In this document: positions 29,906-39,113 of the stretch, piece after piece
Numbering within the stretch: position 1 is the first letter of the stretch
Layout: each line of letters opens with the position of its first letter
Assembly: GCA_001839685.1 (NCBI GenBank)
Contig: MLAK01000881.1
Span: forward strand, 1 to 51,346
DNA: 51,346 bases
Origin: Tritrichomonas foetus
Lineage: Eukaryota > Parabasalia > Tritrichomonadida > Tritrichomonadidae
Reading direction: 5' to 3'
The notes under the pieces: model-generated
The model's database searches: none
Seen by the model: only the letters and a program-made list of their open reading frames with translations
Told to the model about the DNA's origin: nothing
Program-made: the position numbers and the translations under genes

Positions 29906-30314
29906 AGCAAAAAATTTATTCTACCAAAAGAAACCAAAAGATTAGAAAATTCAATAAGTTTCAAAACGTTTGAATTGATTAGCAAATTTCCATGTTCTTG
30001 TTTTTTTATGTTTATTATTTATATTAAAATGAGTATTCTATTCATTTTCTTTGTCATTAATTTTATATTTATAAACATACCAGTATTAGGAAAAAAATAA
30101 TACTTCATACTTCGAGAATTATACATGGCTTTCTTGGAAAATCTTGTGACAGCAGTTTATTCGCTAATTAAAATGGATTGGGAATGATAGATATGATACT
30201 CTATCATTTAGTGGCTGACTCTCACTTTCATATAAAATAGAAATAGAAATAACAAAAAAATGTTGAAATGGATAACGAATTGTAATTACTGAATAAAAAC
30301 ATTACTATATTTTA
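29906..30314. other. Convergent intergenic gap
   Basis: 409 AT-rich bases between converging genes, with no coding frame. A GATACTCTATCATTT-rich stretch near 30185-30205 has weak symmetry only. Confidence 0.4.
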
Positions 30315-31346
30315 CTAATATTTACGATACAATGCTTTATAGCAATCTATAGGATCTATTTCACTCATTTCTTTTTCCATTCTTTCTTTTTCAACTAAGA
30401 AATAATCTCTGATATATCCAAGAGGTGCTGCTGGTTTTAATTCCATTATTTCTTCAATAACATCATGTAAAACATATTTGAGATCTGGATGACTTCTTAC
30501 ATATTCTAATGCATCATCAACATCAAATGGTGGACCAATCCTCACATGAAATACATCTAATCCAATAATACAAGATTTGTTTCTTGGATTATTTCTCCTT
30601 CTTCTTCTAGATTTCTTACCAATCGTGAACTGTGGTTCTTTTGGTAACACAACATTTCCATTTGGTGAATATTCTGTTGGACTTGGATGATCTTCACTAA
30701 TCATCCATTTTGTTCGATTATGTGTTGCTCTCACAAGTCGAGTAAAATGTGGACAATACTTGAAATCATCATTTGGATCATATTCGCCAGGTCCTGGTGA
30801 TTGTTCAATTTTCCGAGGTTGATGACGACCTTGAATTTTATGAGTTCTGTCTACTTCTCTCTTTGGCATATAATTTGGGGGAGGCGTATCATAAACAGCA
30901 AATAGATCATGTTTTGTACGTTCACCGATTGAAGCAGATCGTGCCTGTGGGAAAAGGCGATGTTCGATATAGTCTATTTTTGAAGTTAATGTTGTATTGT
31001 CCTTTTTTATTTCTGCTTTGGGAAATCTGGTTTGAAGTCTGTGGGAAATTGGTTGTCGTGGTGGATCATAACTTCCTGGTCCAGGATTAAACACTGATAT
31101 TTTTGGATTAGGTCTACTCATTCCAATGGTTATCTTTGGCGCATCTTTTCCAAAATCTGAGTTGTTATTTGATGAATATTTCATTCGAATTAAAGTTAAC
31201 TCAAATTGAGTTCGAGTTGATTTTGGCCGTGGCGTTCGTCGTGGTTTCCCCTTTCCGCGTGGTGATTTTGGTGATCGTGCTGATGCTGGAGGCCGTGGAA
31301 TATTCACTTCAGGCACCTCCATGTAAATTTTCGTAAACGTATACAT
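30315..31346 (-). CDS. STPGR (SHIPPO/ODF3-type) flagellar protein with RIIa/Dpy-30-like end
   Basis: A 343-residue basic protein. A Pro/Ser/Arg/Lys-rich leader (18-46) is followed by sperm-tail PG-rich repeats: NPGPGSYDP (87-95), SPGPGEYDP (183-191) and a weaker PSPTEYSP (221-228). PPPNYMP at 155-161 is a degenerate fourth. STPGR proteins bind along axonemal or cortical microtubules. The C-terminus, about 276-320 (DDALEYVRSHPDLKYVLHDV, then 'ELKPAAPLGYIRDYF'), has the pattern of RIIa/Dpy-30 dimerisation motifs, 'YL--HPEL--LL-D----I---KP-DP--F---YF', used in radial spokes and AKAP docking. It is probably an axonemal microtubule protein that docks signalling partners. A second ATG at 31322 is possible. 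Confidence 0.8.
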   Translation of the reverse strand: MYTFTKIYMEVPEVNIPRPPASARSPKSPRGKGKPRRTPRPKSTRTQFELTLIRMKYSSNNNSDFGKDAPKITIGMSRPNPKISVFNPGPGSYDPPRQPISHRLQTRFPKAEIKKDNTTLTSKIDYIEHRLFPQARSASIGERTKHDLFAVYDTPPPNYMPKREVDRTHKIQGRHQPRKIEQSPGPGEYDPNDDFKYCPHFTRLVRATHNRTKWMISEDHPSPTEYSPNGNVVLPKEPQFTIGKKSRRRRRNNPRNKSCIIGLDVFHVRIGPPFDVDDALEYVRSHPDLKYVLHDVIEEIMELKPAAPLGYIRDYFLVEKERMEKEMSEIDPIDCYKALYRKY

Positions 31347-31546
31347 GATAACTTTTTCTGTTAAAATTTTGTTTTATTGAATTTTGATTGGTACGATAAC
31401 GAGAAAATTTTGGATTTTTTTCGTTTGTATCTTCTGGTAAACTTATGAAATATTAAAAATAATTCGATAAATATTTTGGGAAAGCTTTTATTTAAATACA
31501 AACAGTCAAACTGTTAATAAATAATATATTGTATATTTGAATGTGG

Positions 31547-33649
31547 TTAATCATGGTTTCCATTTTGGTTTTGTTCATTTTGATGAGCATTTTCATCAAT
31601 ATGATCAACAATTCTTTGCTGTTCATTATCATTTTCTGTTTTATTTTTGATAAAATCTATTTCGAGATCGTTTTGATCTGAACCGGAACGTGAATTTTCT
31701 TCTTTAATATAGAAATTAATAGTTTCTAAGAGTTCTATTGATATTTCATCCAAATTATGGAGAGAATAAATTTTTTCTCGAATTGATCTAATTTTTGATG
31801 GACGCGCATTTGTGGAACTCAATAACAATTGAACAATATCAACTTGGAAATTTTGTAGAGCAAGATCTAATGGAAGGGTTCCATTTGATTCAGGAATATT
31901 CAAATCGATATTTTTAATTGTCAGCATTTCTTTTAACAAATCAATATTTCCATCTTTACATACCATATGCATAACTGTACTTCGGCGGTATAGTAAAAAT
32001 TCATTTATATTTACATTCGGGAATTTCTTTAAAAATTCTTTCAGAATGAATGGATTATTTTGCATTCCAATTGAATGAAGAATTTGTTCACCAAGTTTAT
32101 CCATTTCAGTCATTTTTGAGTTATTTTTATCATTTTCATCGTTTTCTCCATTTTCTGCATTTGCGTTATTTAAATCATTTATATTATCTGTATTATTTGT
32201 ATTATCAGCAGAAATTGAGTTATTTGTATTGTTCTCTATAATTGCATTAAGAAGAGTTACAAAAGAAGAGCAATGTGATGACGATGCTGCTAAACAAATT
32301 GCTGGTTGTTTCCTATGATTTAATATATTTATATCAATATTTGGATGTTCGAGAAGCATTTGAATGATTTCATTATTTCCATTAAAAGCAGCAGCGCAAA
32401 GTGGTGGCGATCTTGTGTGCTGGTTTACTATTAAGTTTGGAAGCCACAGTGCGATTTTGATTATTTCATTGCAACCAAAATACGCTGCTCTTTCAAGCAT
32501 GCATTCGTCATTTTCATCAATTCTGTTTACATCTAAACCTTTTTCAATACAATAAATGAAAATAGAAACATTGTTTGATGAAGCGGCCTGTCCTAAAATT
32601 GATTTTTTCTTGGGTGCTGAAATTAATAAGTCAGGGAACTTCGATTCATGAAGCCAATAGAAAATATCATCATTATGGAATGTAACAGCCATATGAAGTG
32701 TTCCTTCGAAATTTTCACCATTTTGTTCAACAATTCGAATGATTTCCAAATTTCCACTCATTGCGGCATATCCAGCAATTCCAAGTCTTGATTCAGAAAC
32801 GTTTGAAAGTGATGCATTCATTTGTACTAAATATTTAAAGCATTTAACTGCATTTAATGCTGCAGCTGCACAAACTAAAGGCGGTGAATCGTTAATGAAA
32901 TAAAATGGTGACAAAGGTGGTAAATCTTTGAGTCTTAAGTCGACATTGAATTCAGGATGTGCGTTCATTTTCCGTAACTGTTCAACATCATCATCAAGTA
33001 GCATTTTCAAGATTGGATCACAGCAGTGAATATTTGATCGATAAGATTTTAATTTTTCCCAGTTATTTTTCTTGAAGAAATTGAAATAAGCACAAATTCT
33101 ATGATTTGCTTGAGAATAATCATTAATTTTAATGTATCGAATGAATTTTTCGTATAATTCTGGATTAATTTTTTCAACTTCAGGTGCGAAAAACATAAAA
33201 TAGGCGGAAAGATTTTCCTTGATGTTTCTTTTTTCAACCAAACATTTTTCAAGATTTGATACAATTTCTTCAGATGTTACAATATCTCTGATATAGCATT
33301 GAACAAGGACGTGAAGAGGAGGAGGCTCGATTTTGGCGCATCTGTTAGCGAAAATGATGTGATTCATTGTTGTGATTATGACTCGACTTGCGATCTTTTT
33401 GATAAATTGATTGTTATCATATAAATATTTGAGAAGATCTGAATAAGCGTAAATTTTCTGTGGATGGTAAGTTGACCAAGACATGATGTTTCTGACGAGC
33501 TCGGTGAATTTTTTTTCGGATAAGACGTATTTCGAATCTAAAAAATATGCAGAAAAGTGATCAAGATTTTCCGAATTGATTTCTGTTAATGCGCTTTGCA
33601 TATCAATGATCAAATCGATTTCGCTCTGTTGCTCTGGCGTCCACTCCAT
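31547..33649 (-). CDS. Ankyrin repeat protein with DUF3447-like N-terminus
   Basis: A 700-residue protein. Residues 1-215 form a helical region resembling the DUF3447-type leader found on many trichomonad ankyrin proteins. From about 240 there are ankyrin repeats, e.g. PPLVCAAAALNAVKCFKYLV, LGIAGYAAMSGNLEIIRIVE, PPLCAAAFNGNNEIIQMLLE and LPLDLALQNFQVDIVQLLL. An Asn/Asp-rich low-complexity insert (about 485-525) splits the array, and a further Asn/Gln/Glu-rich tail ends the protein. Ankyrin repeats mediate protein-protein contacts; this is a very large family in trichomonads and the partner cannot be read from sequence. An Inr-like TCACTTCA is at 33689-33696, 40 bases upstream of ATG 33649. Confidence 0.87.
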   Translation of the reverse strand: MEWTPEQQSEIDLIIDMQSALTEINSENLDHFSAYFLDSKYVLSEKKFTELVRNIMSWSTYHPQKIYAYSDLLKYLYDNNQFIKKIASRVIITTMNHIIFANRCAKIEPPPLHVLVQCYIRDIVTSEEIVSNLEKCLVEKRNIKENLSAYFMFFAPEVEKINPELYEKFIRYIKINDYSQANHRICAYFNFFKKNNWEKLKSYRSNIHCCDPILKMLLDDDVEQLRKMNAHPEFNVDLRLKDLPPLSPFYFINDSPPLVCAAAALNAVKCFKYLVQMNASLSNVSESRLGIAGYAAMSGNLEIIRIVEQNGENFEGTLHMAVTFHNDDIFYWLHESKFPDLLISAPKKKSILGQAASSNNVSIFIYCIEKGLDVNRIDENDECMLERAAYFGCNEIIKIALWLPNLIVNQHTRSPPLCAAAFNGNNEIIQMLLEHPNIDINILNHRKQPAICLAASSSHCSSFVTLLNAIIENNTNNSISADNTNNTDNINDLNNANAENGENDENDKNNSKMTEMDKLGEQILHSIGMQNNPFILKEFLKKFPNVNINEFLLYRRSTVMHMVCKDGNIDLLKEMLTIKNIDLNIPESNGTLPLDLALQNFQVDIVQLLLSSTNARPSKIRSIREKIYSLHNLDEISIELLETINFYIKEENSRSGSDQNDLEIDFIKNKTENDNEQQRIVDHIDENAHQNEQNQNGNHD

Positions 33650-34749
33650 TTCGGAATTTTTTGGTAATTTAGAATAAAACTAAAACTGTGAAGTGAGAAA
33701 TTTTTCAAAATGAACAGCTTTTCAATTTCCATACCTATGTTTCCTTATCTTTCTGAAGATTTCAATATTGAGAAAGAACGTTAAAATTTTTTTCTGTGCA
33801 ATTTATAAAATAATTGTATATAGAGAATTTGGTAACTTTTTTATAACAAAATGACCGTTAAATTGATTCTTCTAAATGATGTATCATTCAAAAAAAAAAG
33901 AGTGAACAAAGAAAAAAGAGTAATCCTAACTTCCTTTCATTTATTCAAAGAATCTGTAATGTTGTAAAAGTCTTTTAGATATGTGGGAATGCTAGAATTA
34001 CATTTTTTGTAGTCTTCAATTGTTAAAAGAGACCGTTAAAAAAGGGGCTATTGTATCTATGCTCAACACTTTAAAAGATAATAGAGTAAACAGAGATTAA
34101 TAATGATCAGAATTCGATGAAGTGGAGAGGGAAAACCATCTCATTCAAAAAGTTTAACTATTGAATTCAAATTAGCATCAAATTACAATCGATGAAGTGG
34201 CATGATTGCATCTGATGAACATAAATTAATGCATTAGTAATCCAATCTGATACAAAACCAATCTAATGAATTATGTTCTAAACAATCGTAAGATCATCGA
34301 AATCAGAATACTGATTCAGGAAAATTAACGGACATATGAAAAGATATATTCATAAATTCGATGTACCTTCATACGTTATATATTTTTCACCAAGTAAAAT
34401 TCCAATACATTGCCCCAAAGTGACTTTTTGTCAATATTAATTTGTTAAGTCCCGGTTGTCATATCTAGAAATAGATATGTGATCCATAAAGAATCATCTC
34501 AAAGAATAAAAAGTCAAAATAATTTATTTGGTCTTTCAAAAATGGCTCAGTCTCTTGCTATATAGAAAACTGCTCATCAAAAAATACTGGCTCATTAATT
34601 TAATCAGTGAAAATAAATTAATTTTTAATAAATCCATATGTGACTTTTTTCGATTAATTAGTAATAAACATATGTTTTATCGTCAGAAGCATTTTGGTGA
34701 ATCTAGTATGATCTTATTTGAAGGACAATTAATTCTCGAAAGCAATCTC
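33650..34749. other. 1.1 kb intergenic region, no gene seen
   Basis: Upstream of the ankyrin gene and downstream of the hydrolase. A 76-codon frame at 34528-34758 has no ATG start and no protein-like family content. CGATGAAGTGG occurs twice (near 34115 and 34190). A small inverted repeat, CATATCT/AGATATG, lies near 34460-34480. Confidence 0.4.
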
Positions 34750-35895
34750 TCATTCTGAGTGAGCTCTAATGAATTGTGCAATCTTTCGAAGTGGAACATC
34801 ACTGACGTGCTTTTCAAAAATACTATATTCTCCAGGAACAGGCTTATTAGGACAAGCCAACATAAAGTGGTCGCATGTATCGTAAAGCACAGATTCACAA
34901 TTTCGACCAATCTTTTTTAATGCGCTTTCCCAAATCTTAAAATCTTCTGGATTACCAATTGTATCATATCCTCCAGCAATTGCGAGAATTGGAATGTCTT
35001 TTGGCAAGTCTTCTTCTTTTAATGTGACCAAAGGAGATCCTTCCGGCGCATTCCAACGTGGACTGATGACGATAACGCCGGAAACAATGCCACTAAACTT
35101 TTTCAAAATGGTACCAATCAACATGGATGCGTAAGAGTGGAGAATTAAAAATACTTTTGATACATCATCTCTCATTAAAACTGCTTCCATTAATTTGGTT
35201 GCATGATTTAATATTGGATCACCATTGTTAATCATTTCTTCTGAAAAAGTACTTCGTAAAAGGCCGATATTTGCTGATGACAAATATTCAAAATCTCGGG
35301 CAGGAAAACAATAACCCATTCGAACATTGATGTCATACTCAATCATTGTATGGACAAGTAATGCACAAGGGAACTGATTCCCAACTTTTGTGGGCTTTGA
35401 TAATAAAATGAATGGATCTTTTTCTTTAACAGTTTCATGCTCAAATCTAGCTGGCTTTATATATTCAGGTGGATGATATATGCATTTTCTGCCATATTGA
35501 AAATGGCCTAATTCTTTGATTTCATTAAATGAAACATTAGCAAAAAATTCAATGTCATCGACATAAAGATCAACAACAACACTCCAAAAGCCGCCATTTT
35601 CTTCTTTAGGCTCGCTCACATCACCGACACGAGTAAATTTACCGTAAATTTTGCCCATTTGAGCAAGAGTCCGTCCAAAATCAGCAAACGACATGCACTT
35701 CTTTGATTCTTCGCTCCACAGTTCGTAAAATGAAGCAATATCTCCTTTAATTAAGCAATTTTCGATGGAATCATGAGCCAATTCTTTGATCCATGGGTAT
35801 GGACATTGTTTATCGCCTTCGTTTGGTTTACTCGGTTTTAGTGGTTGAAGGACTGGATAAGAAGCTTGGTGTGAATGATTTTCTTCTTCTGTCAT
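34750..35895 (-). CDS. DUF3887-alpha/beta hydrolase, bacterial-type architecture
   Basis: A 381-residue protein. Residues about 41-125 match a DUF3887-like domain (a small NTF2-like fold: 'ENCLIKGDIASFYELWSE...GKIYGKF...VVVDLYVDD.EFFANVSF'). About 150-380 is an alpha/beta hydrolase. This pairing is common in bacterial hydrolases. Several hallmarks are altered: 'LVHG' is LVHT (180-183), and the nucleophile elbow GHSxGG reads LHSYAS (252-257) with Ser254. Asp311 (GGYDTIGNP) and His343 (DTCDHFML) complete a plausible triad. No signal peptide is visible, so it is cytosolic. Substrate unknown. Bacterial origin by lateral transfer is possible but needs a tree. TCATTA lies 14-19 bases before the ATG. 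Confidence 0.78.
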   Translation of the reverse strand: MTEEENHSHQASYPVLQPLKPSKPNEGDKQCPYPWIKELAHDSIENCLIKGDIASFYELWSEESKKCMSFADFGRTLAQMGKIYGKFTRVGDVSEPKEENGGFWSVVVDLYVDDIEFFANVSFNEIKELGHFQYGRKCIYHPPEYIKPARFEHETVKEKDPFILLSKPTKVGNQFPCALLVHTMIEYDINVRMGYCFPARDFEYLSSANIGLLRSTFSEEMINNGDPILNHATKLMEAVLMRDDVSKVFLILHSYASMLIGTILKKFSGIVSGVIVISPRWNAPEGSPLVTLKEEDLPKDIPILAIAGGYDTIGNPEDFKIWESALKKIGRNCESVLYDTCDHFMLACPNKPVPGEYSIFEKHVSDVPLRKIAQFIRAHSE

Positions 35896-35908
35896 TCGAA
35901 ATCTATAC

Positions 35909-35914
35909 TAATGA
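35909..35914 (-). promoter_or_regulatory. Inr-like TCATTA of the hydrolase gene
   Basis: On the minus strand GGTCATTAGTATAG contains TCATTA 14-19 bases before the ATG at 35895, agreeing with the TCAYTW initiator core and typical short trichomonad 5' UTRs. Confidence 0.4.
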
Positions 35915-36526
35915 CCAATTATATTCGGAAATTTGAATAGACCGATAGACCATATGACGATCACTAAAACATAACTTTTGATCATTTCCTAAAAGAAGGA
36001 TTTTAGAATATAGCCATAGAAATTATGATTTGGTATGTGATTTCATCTCTATTGCATACAGGATTTGTTAAATTTAATAAAAATAAGAGTTGGAAGGTAA
36101 TTTTATTCATTTTTTTTCCTCACGTGCGGAAGAACTTTTTGTGAACTTCTAGTAGAAAATAAAAGAATTGGAAAATCATTTCTCTCCTTTTCCCTCTAAC
36201 AAATTATGAAGGGGATTTTCATACAACTGATTAAAATCCGTTCCAACCTTTATGTAATGAAGGGGCAAAAATATTTTTATTGATTAGAATGTTTTTTTTT
36301 TCGAAAAACTCATTTGTGTTGGGCTTATAGGGCAAGAATCCCTAGTTCAAATTGGATGAGAAAAGTATGTATCTGCATTCATAATGATTGCCTAGGAAAG
36401 AACGATTATCCGTGTGGAGGCATCCAAATTTCTGGGCTCACAAATTATCTCTAACTATGCAACTCATAATAATGTTTTCTATATTTAATAAATGATATAT
36501 ATATTGAAGCCGATGCTGGAATATTC

Positions 36527-36598
36527 GTTTGCTGGAAGGCTTCTACATTCCAGTAAACAAAAGGTAAATGATATTAACACTCCCAAGTGTTAATATCA
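36527..36598. repeat. Pair of hairpins in a divergent promoter region
   Basis: First hairpin: GTTTGCTGGAA (36527-36537) with TTCCAGTAAAC (36548-36558), 11 pairs with one G-U if transcribed, 10-base loop. Second hairpin: TGATATTAACACT (36569-36581) with AGTGTTAATATCA (36586-36598), 13 perfect pairs and a 4-base loop. They are 10 bases apart and about 415 bases upstream of ATG 37013. Confidence 0.7.
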
Positions 36599-36978
36599 CT
36601 TCAACAGTATGATATCTCGGTACAATTCCATTATCATGTTAATATTTCTTTGATTCTACAAATGATTAATAATTATAATTCATTATTAGATAAGATATGA
36701 AATATTTAATACTTACTATTTTTGTGTCAATTATTTTTTGTAATGTATATTATTAAAACTGCATGAAGGTATAACTTTGAATATTATTCATTTTTTTCAG
36801 AAGGTTCATCGAATATGGTTAATTCAGATCTAAACAGCGATCCACCAACAAAATTTTTATTCATGAAGACAATTGAAAGTGAAGACAAATTTACTTTTTT
36901 TGTGAATACAATTTAGTAAAAAAATTGACAGTTAACAATTTTTTAACTAACCAACGATCAAAGATTTTATCCATGAAT

Positions 36979-36987
36979 TTCACCTTT
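36979..36987 (+). promoter_or_regulatory. TTCACCTTT motif before the gene at 37013
   Basis: TTCACCTTT lies 26 bases before the ATG. It matches the motif seen before the genes starting at 15221, 25889 and 39114. Confidence 0.4.
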
Positions 36988-37012
36988 GATAAATAAAAAG
37001 ACGTTAGAAATC

Positions 37013-38614
37013 ATGACGAAGAACGAAGCCACACAATGGTGGAAAGAGTCATTTTCTCAAACTGATCTCGAAACAATACCATCACAGTGTCCAAACATTG
37101 CCAAAGCGATTGAAATATGGACAAAAATTTCGCCTGTTATTTTAGCAAATACCAATAAACACGACAACGAAGAAGATTATTGGAAAAGTGTTCAAACACT
37201 AATGCAAAAATTAGTTCCCGATCAAAGTATTCCCGATCCAAAAAGCAAAATTCTCGACTTTTGGAATATTTTATATGATAATAAGACAATTATCGCACCA
37301 GAAACACCAGAACAATGTCTTCCTTTGATCAATTACTTATGTCCTACACCTTGCAATGATTTCTTTGTCTTAGATTTTCCCCGATCCATTAATAATCCCA
37401 TGCTTGCATTACGAACATATCAATATTTGCACACATCGAATCACCCGAAGTGTGTTGGCTTTATTTCCGAAAATGGAGCCATTGGTAGGCTTATGGACTT
37501 CTATCTTCCCTTCTTAACTCCACTCCTTGGTCAATACGATAATATGTATTGGCAGTATCGACTTGAAATGTGTGATTTAATTGTTTCTTTAGTGGTTTCT
37601 CATTTTGAAGAGATTCCTCTCATTGATAATTTTGTGATTTCTCTGAATTCAAAAATCACGTCAATCTTGTCAGATGCTCCACTTGAATATGCTGCTGATT
37701 TTGTGCGTTATGCTATTCAAATAAACAAAGTGTCAATGCCCAGAATCAAGCCAGAAACAGCAACAAAGAGAATACTAAACCTTCTTGCTGCAGCTCCACC
37801 TGGAACCGCTGCACATGCACCACTTGTTAGATTTGCATATAAAATGGTTTCTGATTTTGTTGCAACTGAATCATTAGCAAAATACTTAATTAATCAAGGT
37901 GTGACATGTTCATATGATCTTGAAATTCTTGCAACAATAGCTATTAATCCACAATCTAATGCTCAGAAAATTGTAATTTGTCAGCTTGCTTCAGTTATGG
38001 TTCTCGATCCAATTTATGGACGATCAGCTGCCCTTTTATTTGCAAAAGTGCTCTCAAGAGTGAAGGAACTCAATGCAGAAGCAAAAGAATGGGTAATTTT
38101 ATTCATACGTAGGCTCATAGTTTTCATCGCACTAGCTTTTAATAAAAAACGATACAGTGGCAAAATCGCTAGAATTGCAGAAATTTTAACACATCCTGAT
38201 TTGAAAGAAATTGGTTGGTTAAATGATGAAATTATCAGAAATATTTCAGCTATGAAAAAAGAGAAATTGAGTCCTCCTTATTTTGATACTTTGTTTGAAA
38301 CAGTTGAAGTTCCTGAAGATGATAAATGGAAAAGTGACTATGAAATATTTTCTCAAGAACACCCATCATTAAAGCGTTTTCCATTTGGTCCAACAGGAAA
38401 CGCCCTTCTCGAAAACGAGCAAACTAAACCAAAGACAAAAAAGAAAGGGCCTGTCAAGAAAGCTGGCGCAAAGGCTGGAAAGAAGCCACTTGCTAAAAAA
38501 GGAAAGGCAGCAGCAACAGCAGCAGGAACAAAAACAGAAGGCGGGATAAATGATGGCGACGATCCAAAAGCTCCACCTAAAAAGAAAGGAAGAAGACCAA
38601 AATGGAATCCATAA
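37013..38614 (+). CDS. Helical-repeat protein with H1-like Lys/Ala tail
   Basis: A 533-residue protein not assigned to a family. Residues 1-430 are predicted mostly alpha-helical, with paired hydrophobic helices suggesting a HEAT/ARM-like solenoid (e.g. YWQYRLEMCDLIVSLVVSHF, IVICQLASVMVLDPIYGRSA). From about 470 the protein changes to a disordered Lys/Ala/Pro/Gly tail (KKKGPVKKAGAKAGKKPLAK, then KGRRPKWNP), much like histone H1 or HMG-type DNA-binding tails, so a nuclear, chromatin-bound role is plausible. The frame extends upstream to 36986 via TTG; the first ATG is 37013 (MTKNEATQWW), 26 bases after a TTCACCTTT motif. A condensin-like or other chromatin scaffold cannot be argued from sequence alone. 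Confidence 0.85.
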   Translation: MTKNEATQWWKESFSQTDLETIPSQCPNIAKAIEIWTKISPVILANTNKHDNEEDYWKSVQTLMQKLVPDQSIPDPKSKILDFWNILYDNKTIIAPETPEQCLPLINYLCPTPCNDFFVLDFPRSINNPMLALRTYQYLHTSNHPKCVGFISENGAIGRLMDFYLPFLTPLLGQYDNMYWQYRLEMCDLIVSLVVSHFEEIPLIDNFVISLNSKITSILSDAPLEYAADFVRYAIQINKVSMPRIKPETATKRILNLLAAAPPGTAAHAPLVRFAYKMVSDFVATESLAKYLINQGVTCSYDLEILATIAINPQSNAQKIVICQLASVMVLDPIYGRSAALLFAKVLSRVKELNAEAKEWVILFIRRLIVFIALAFNKKRYSGKIARIAEILTHPDLKEIGWLNDEIIRNISAMKKEKLSPPYFDTLFETVEVPEDDKWKSDYEIFSQEHPSLKRFPFGPTGNALLENEQTKPKTKKKGPVKKAGAKAGKKPLAKKGKAAATAAGTKTEGGINDGDDPKAPPKKKGRRPKWNP

Positions 38615-39113
38615 ATTTGATTCTGCTTTCCCTTCTTCTTTCTTTGTAATACATCATGCATTGTTATTTTTTGTTAACCATTTATTTGAATTAAAACAAT
38701 AAATAATATAAATATTTATATGTATTTAATTTATATAAATTTTAGTGTAATCTAAGTCTCTTAGGGTGAATTCACCTTCGTTTTGAATCAACAAAAATAA
38801 AAAATTGAATTAAACAGAAAATAAAGCAGTTTTATAATCCACTTTTTTTTAGTAAACAGTTGCTCGCACACTTATGAGACGGTTCAAAGAAATAGGAATA
38901 ATTTTTCATGTTAATATTTTGTTGGTCTTTTTATTGAATTTCTGCTATTCAGGTTTGAATATCATATTTTTATTTACCAGTTTTCCTCATAAATGAAAGA
39001 CACTTTTGTTCATACAAAAAGTTAAATAATTAACGTTCCGACCAGAGAAATTGAATATGGATGGTTAATTATTCACCTATACGACCAACCACTAATTCAA
39101 TTCTTATCGAATA
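38615..39113. other. Intergenic, no gene seen
   Basis: 499 AT-rich bases between two rightward genes. GTGAATTCACC near 38765 is a short palindromic stretch. TTCACCTA at 39072-39079 lies 34 bases before the acyltransferase ATG. No coding frame. Confidence 0.4.

Larger units (their letters stand above)
35896..37012. other. 1.1 kb divergent intergenic region with two hairpins
   Basis: Separates the hydrolase (leftward) from the helical protein gene (rightward). No coding frame was seen. It contains two strong hairpins at 36527-36558 and 36569-36598 and a TTCACCTTT motif at 36979-36987. Confidence 0.45.

Noticed and set aside
34528..34758. 76-codon plus-strand frame near the hydrolase 3' end
   Set aside because: Begins with TTG, overlaps the hydrolase end on the other strand and shows no family.
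36310..36385. Possible tRNA (TAGTTCAAATTGG resembles a B box)
   Set aside because: No complete cloverleaf or matching acceptor stem could be drawn.
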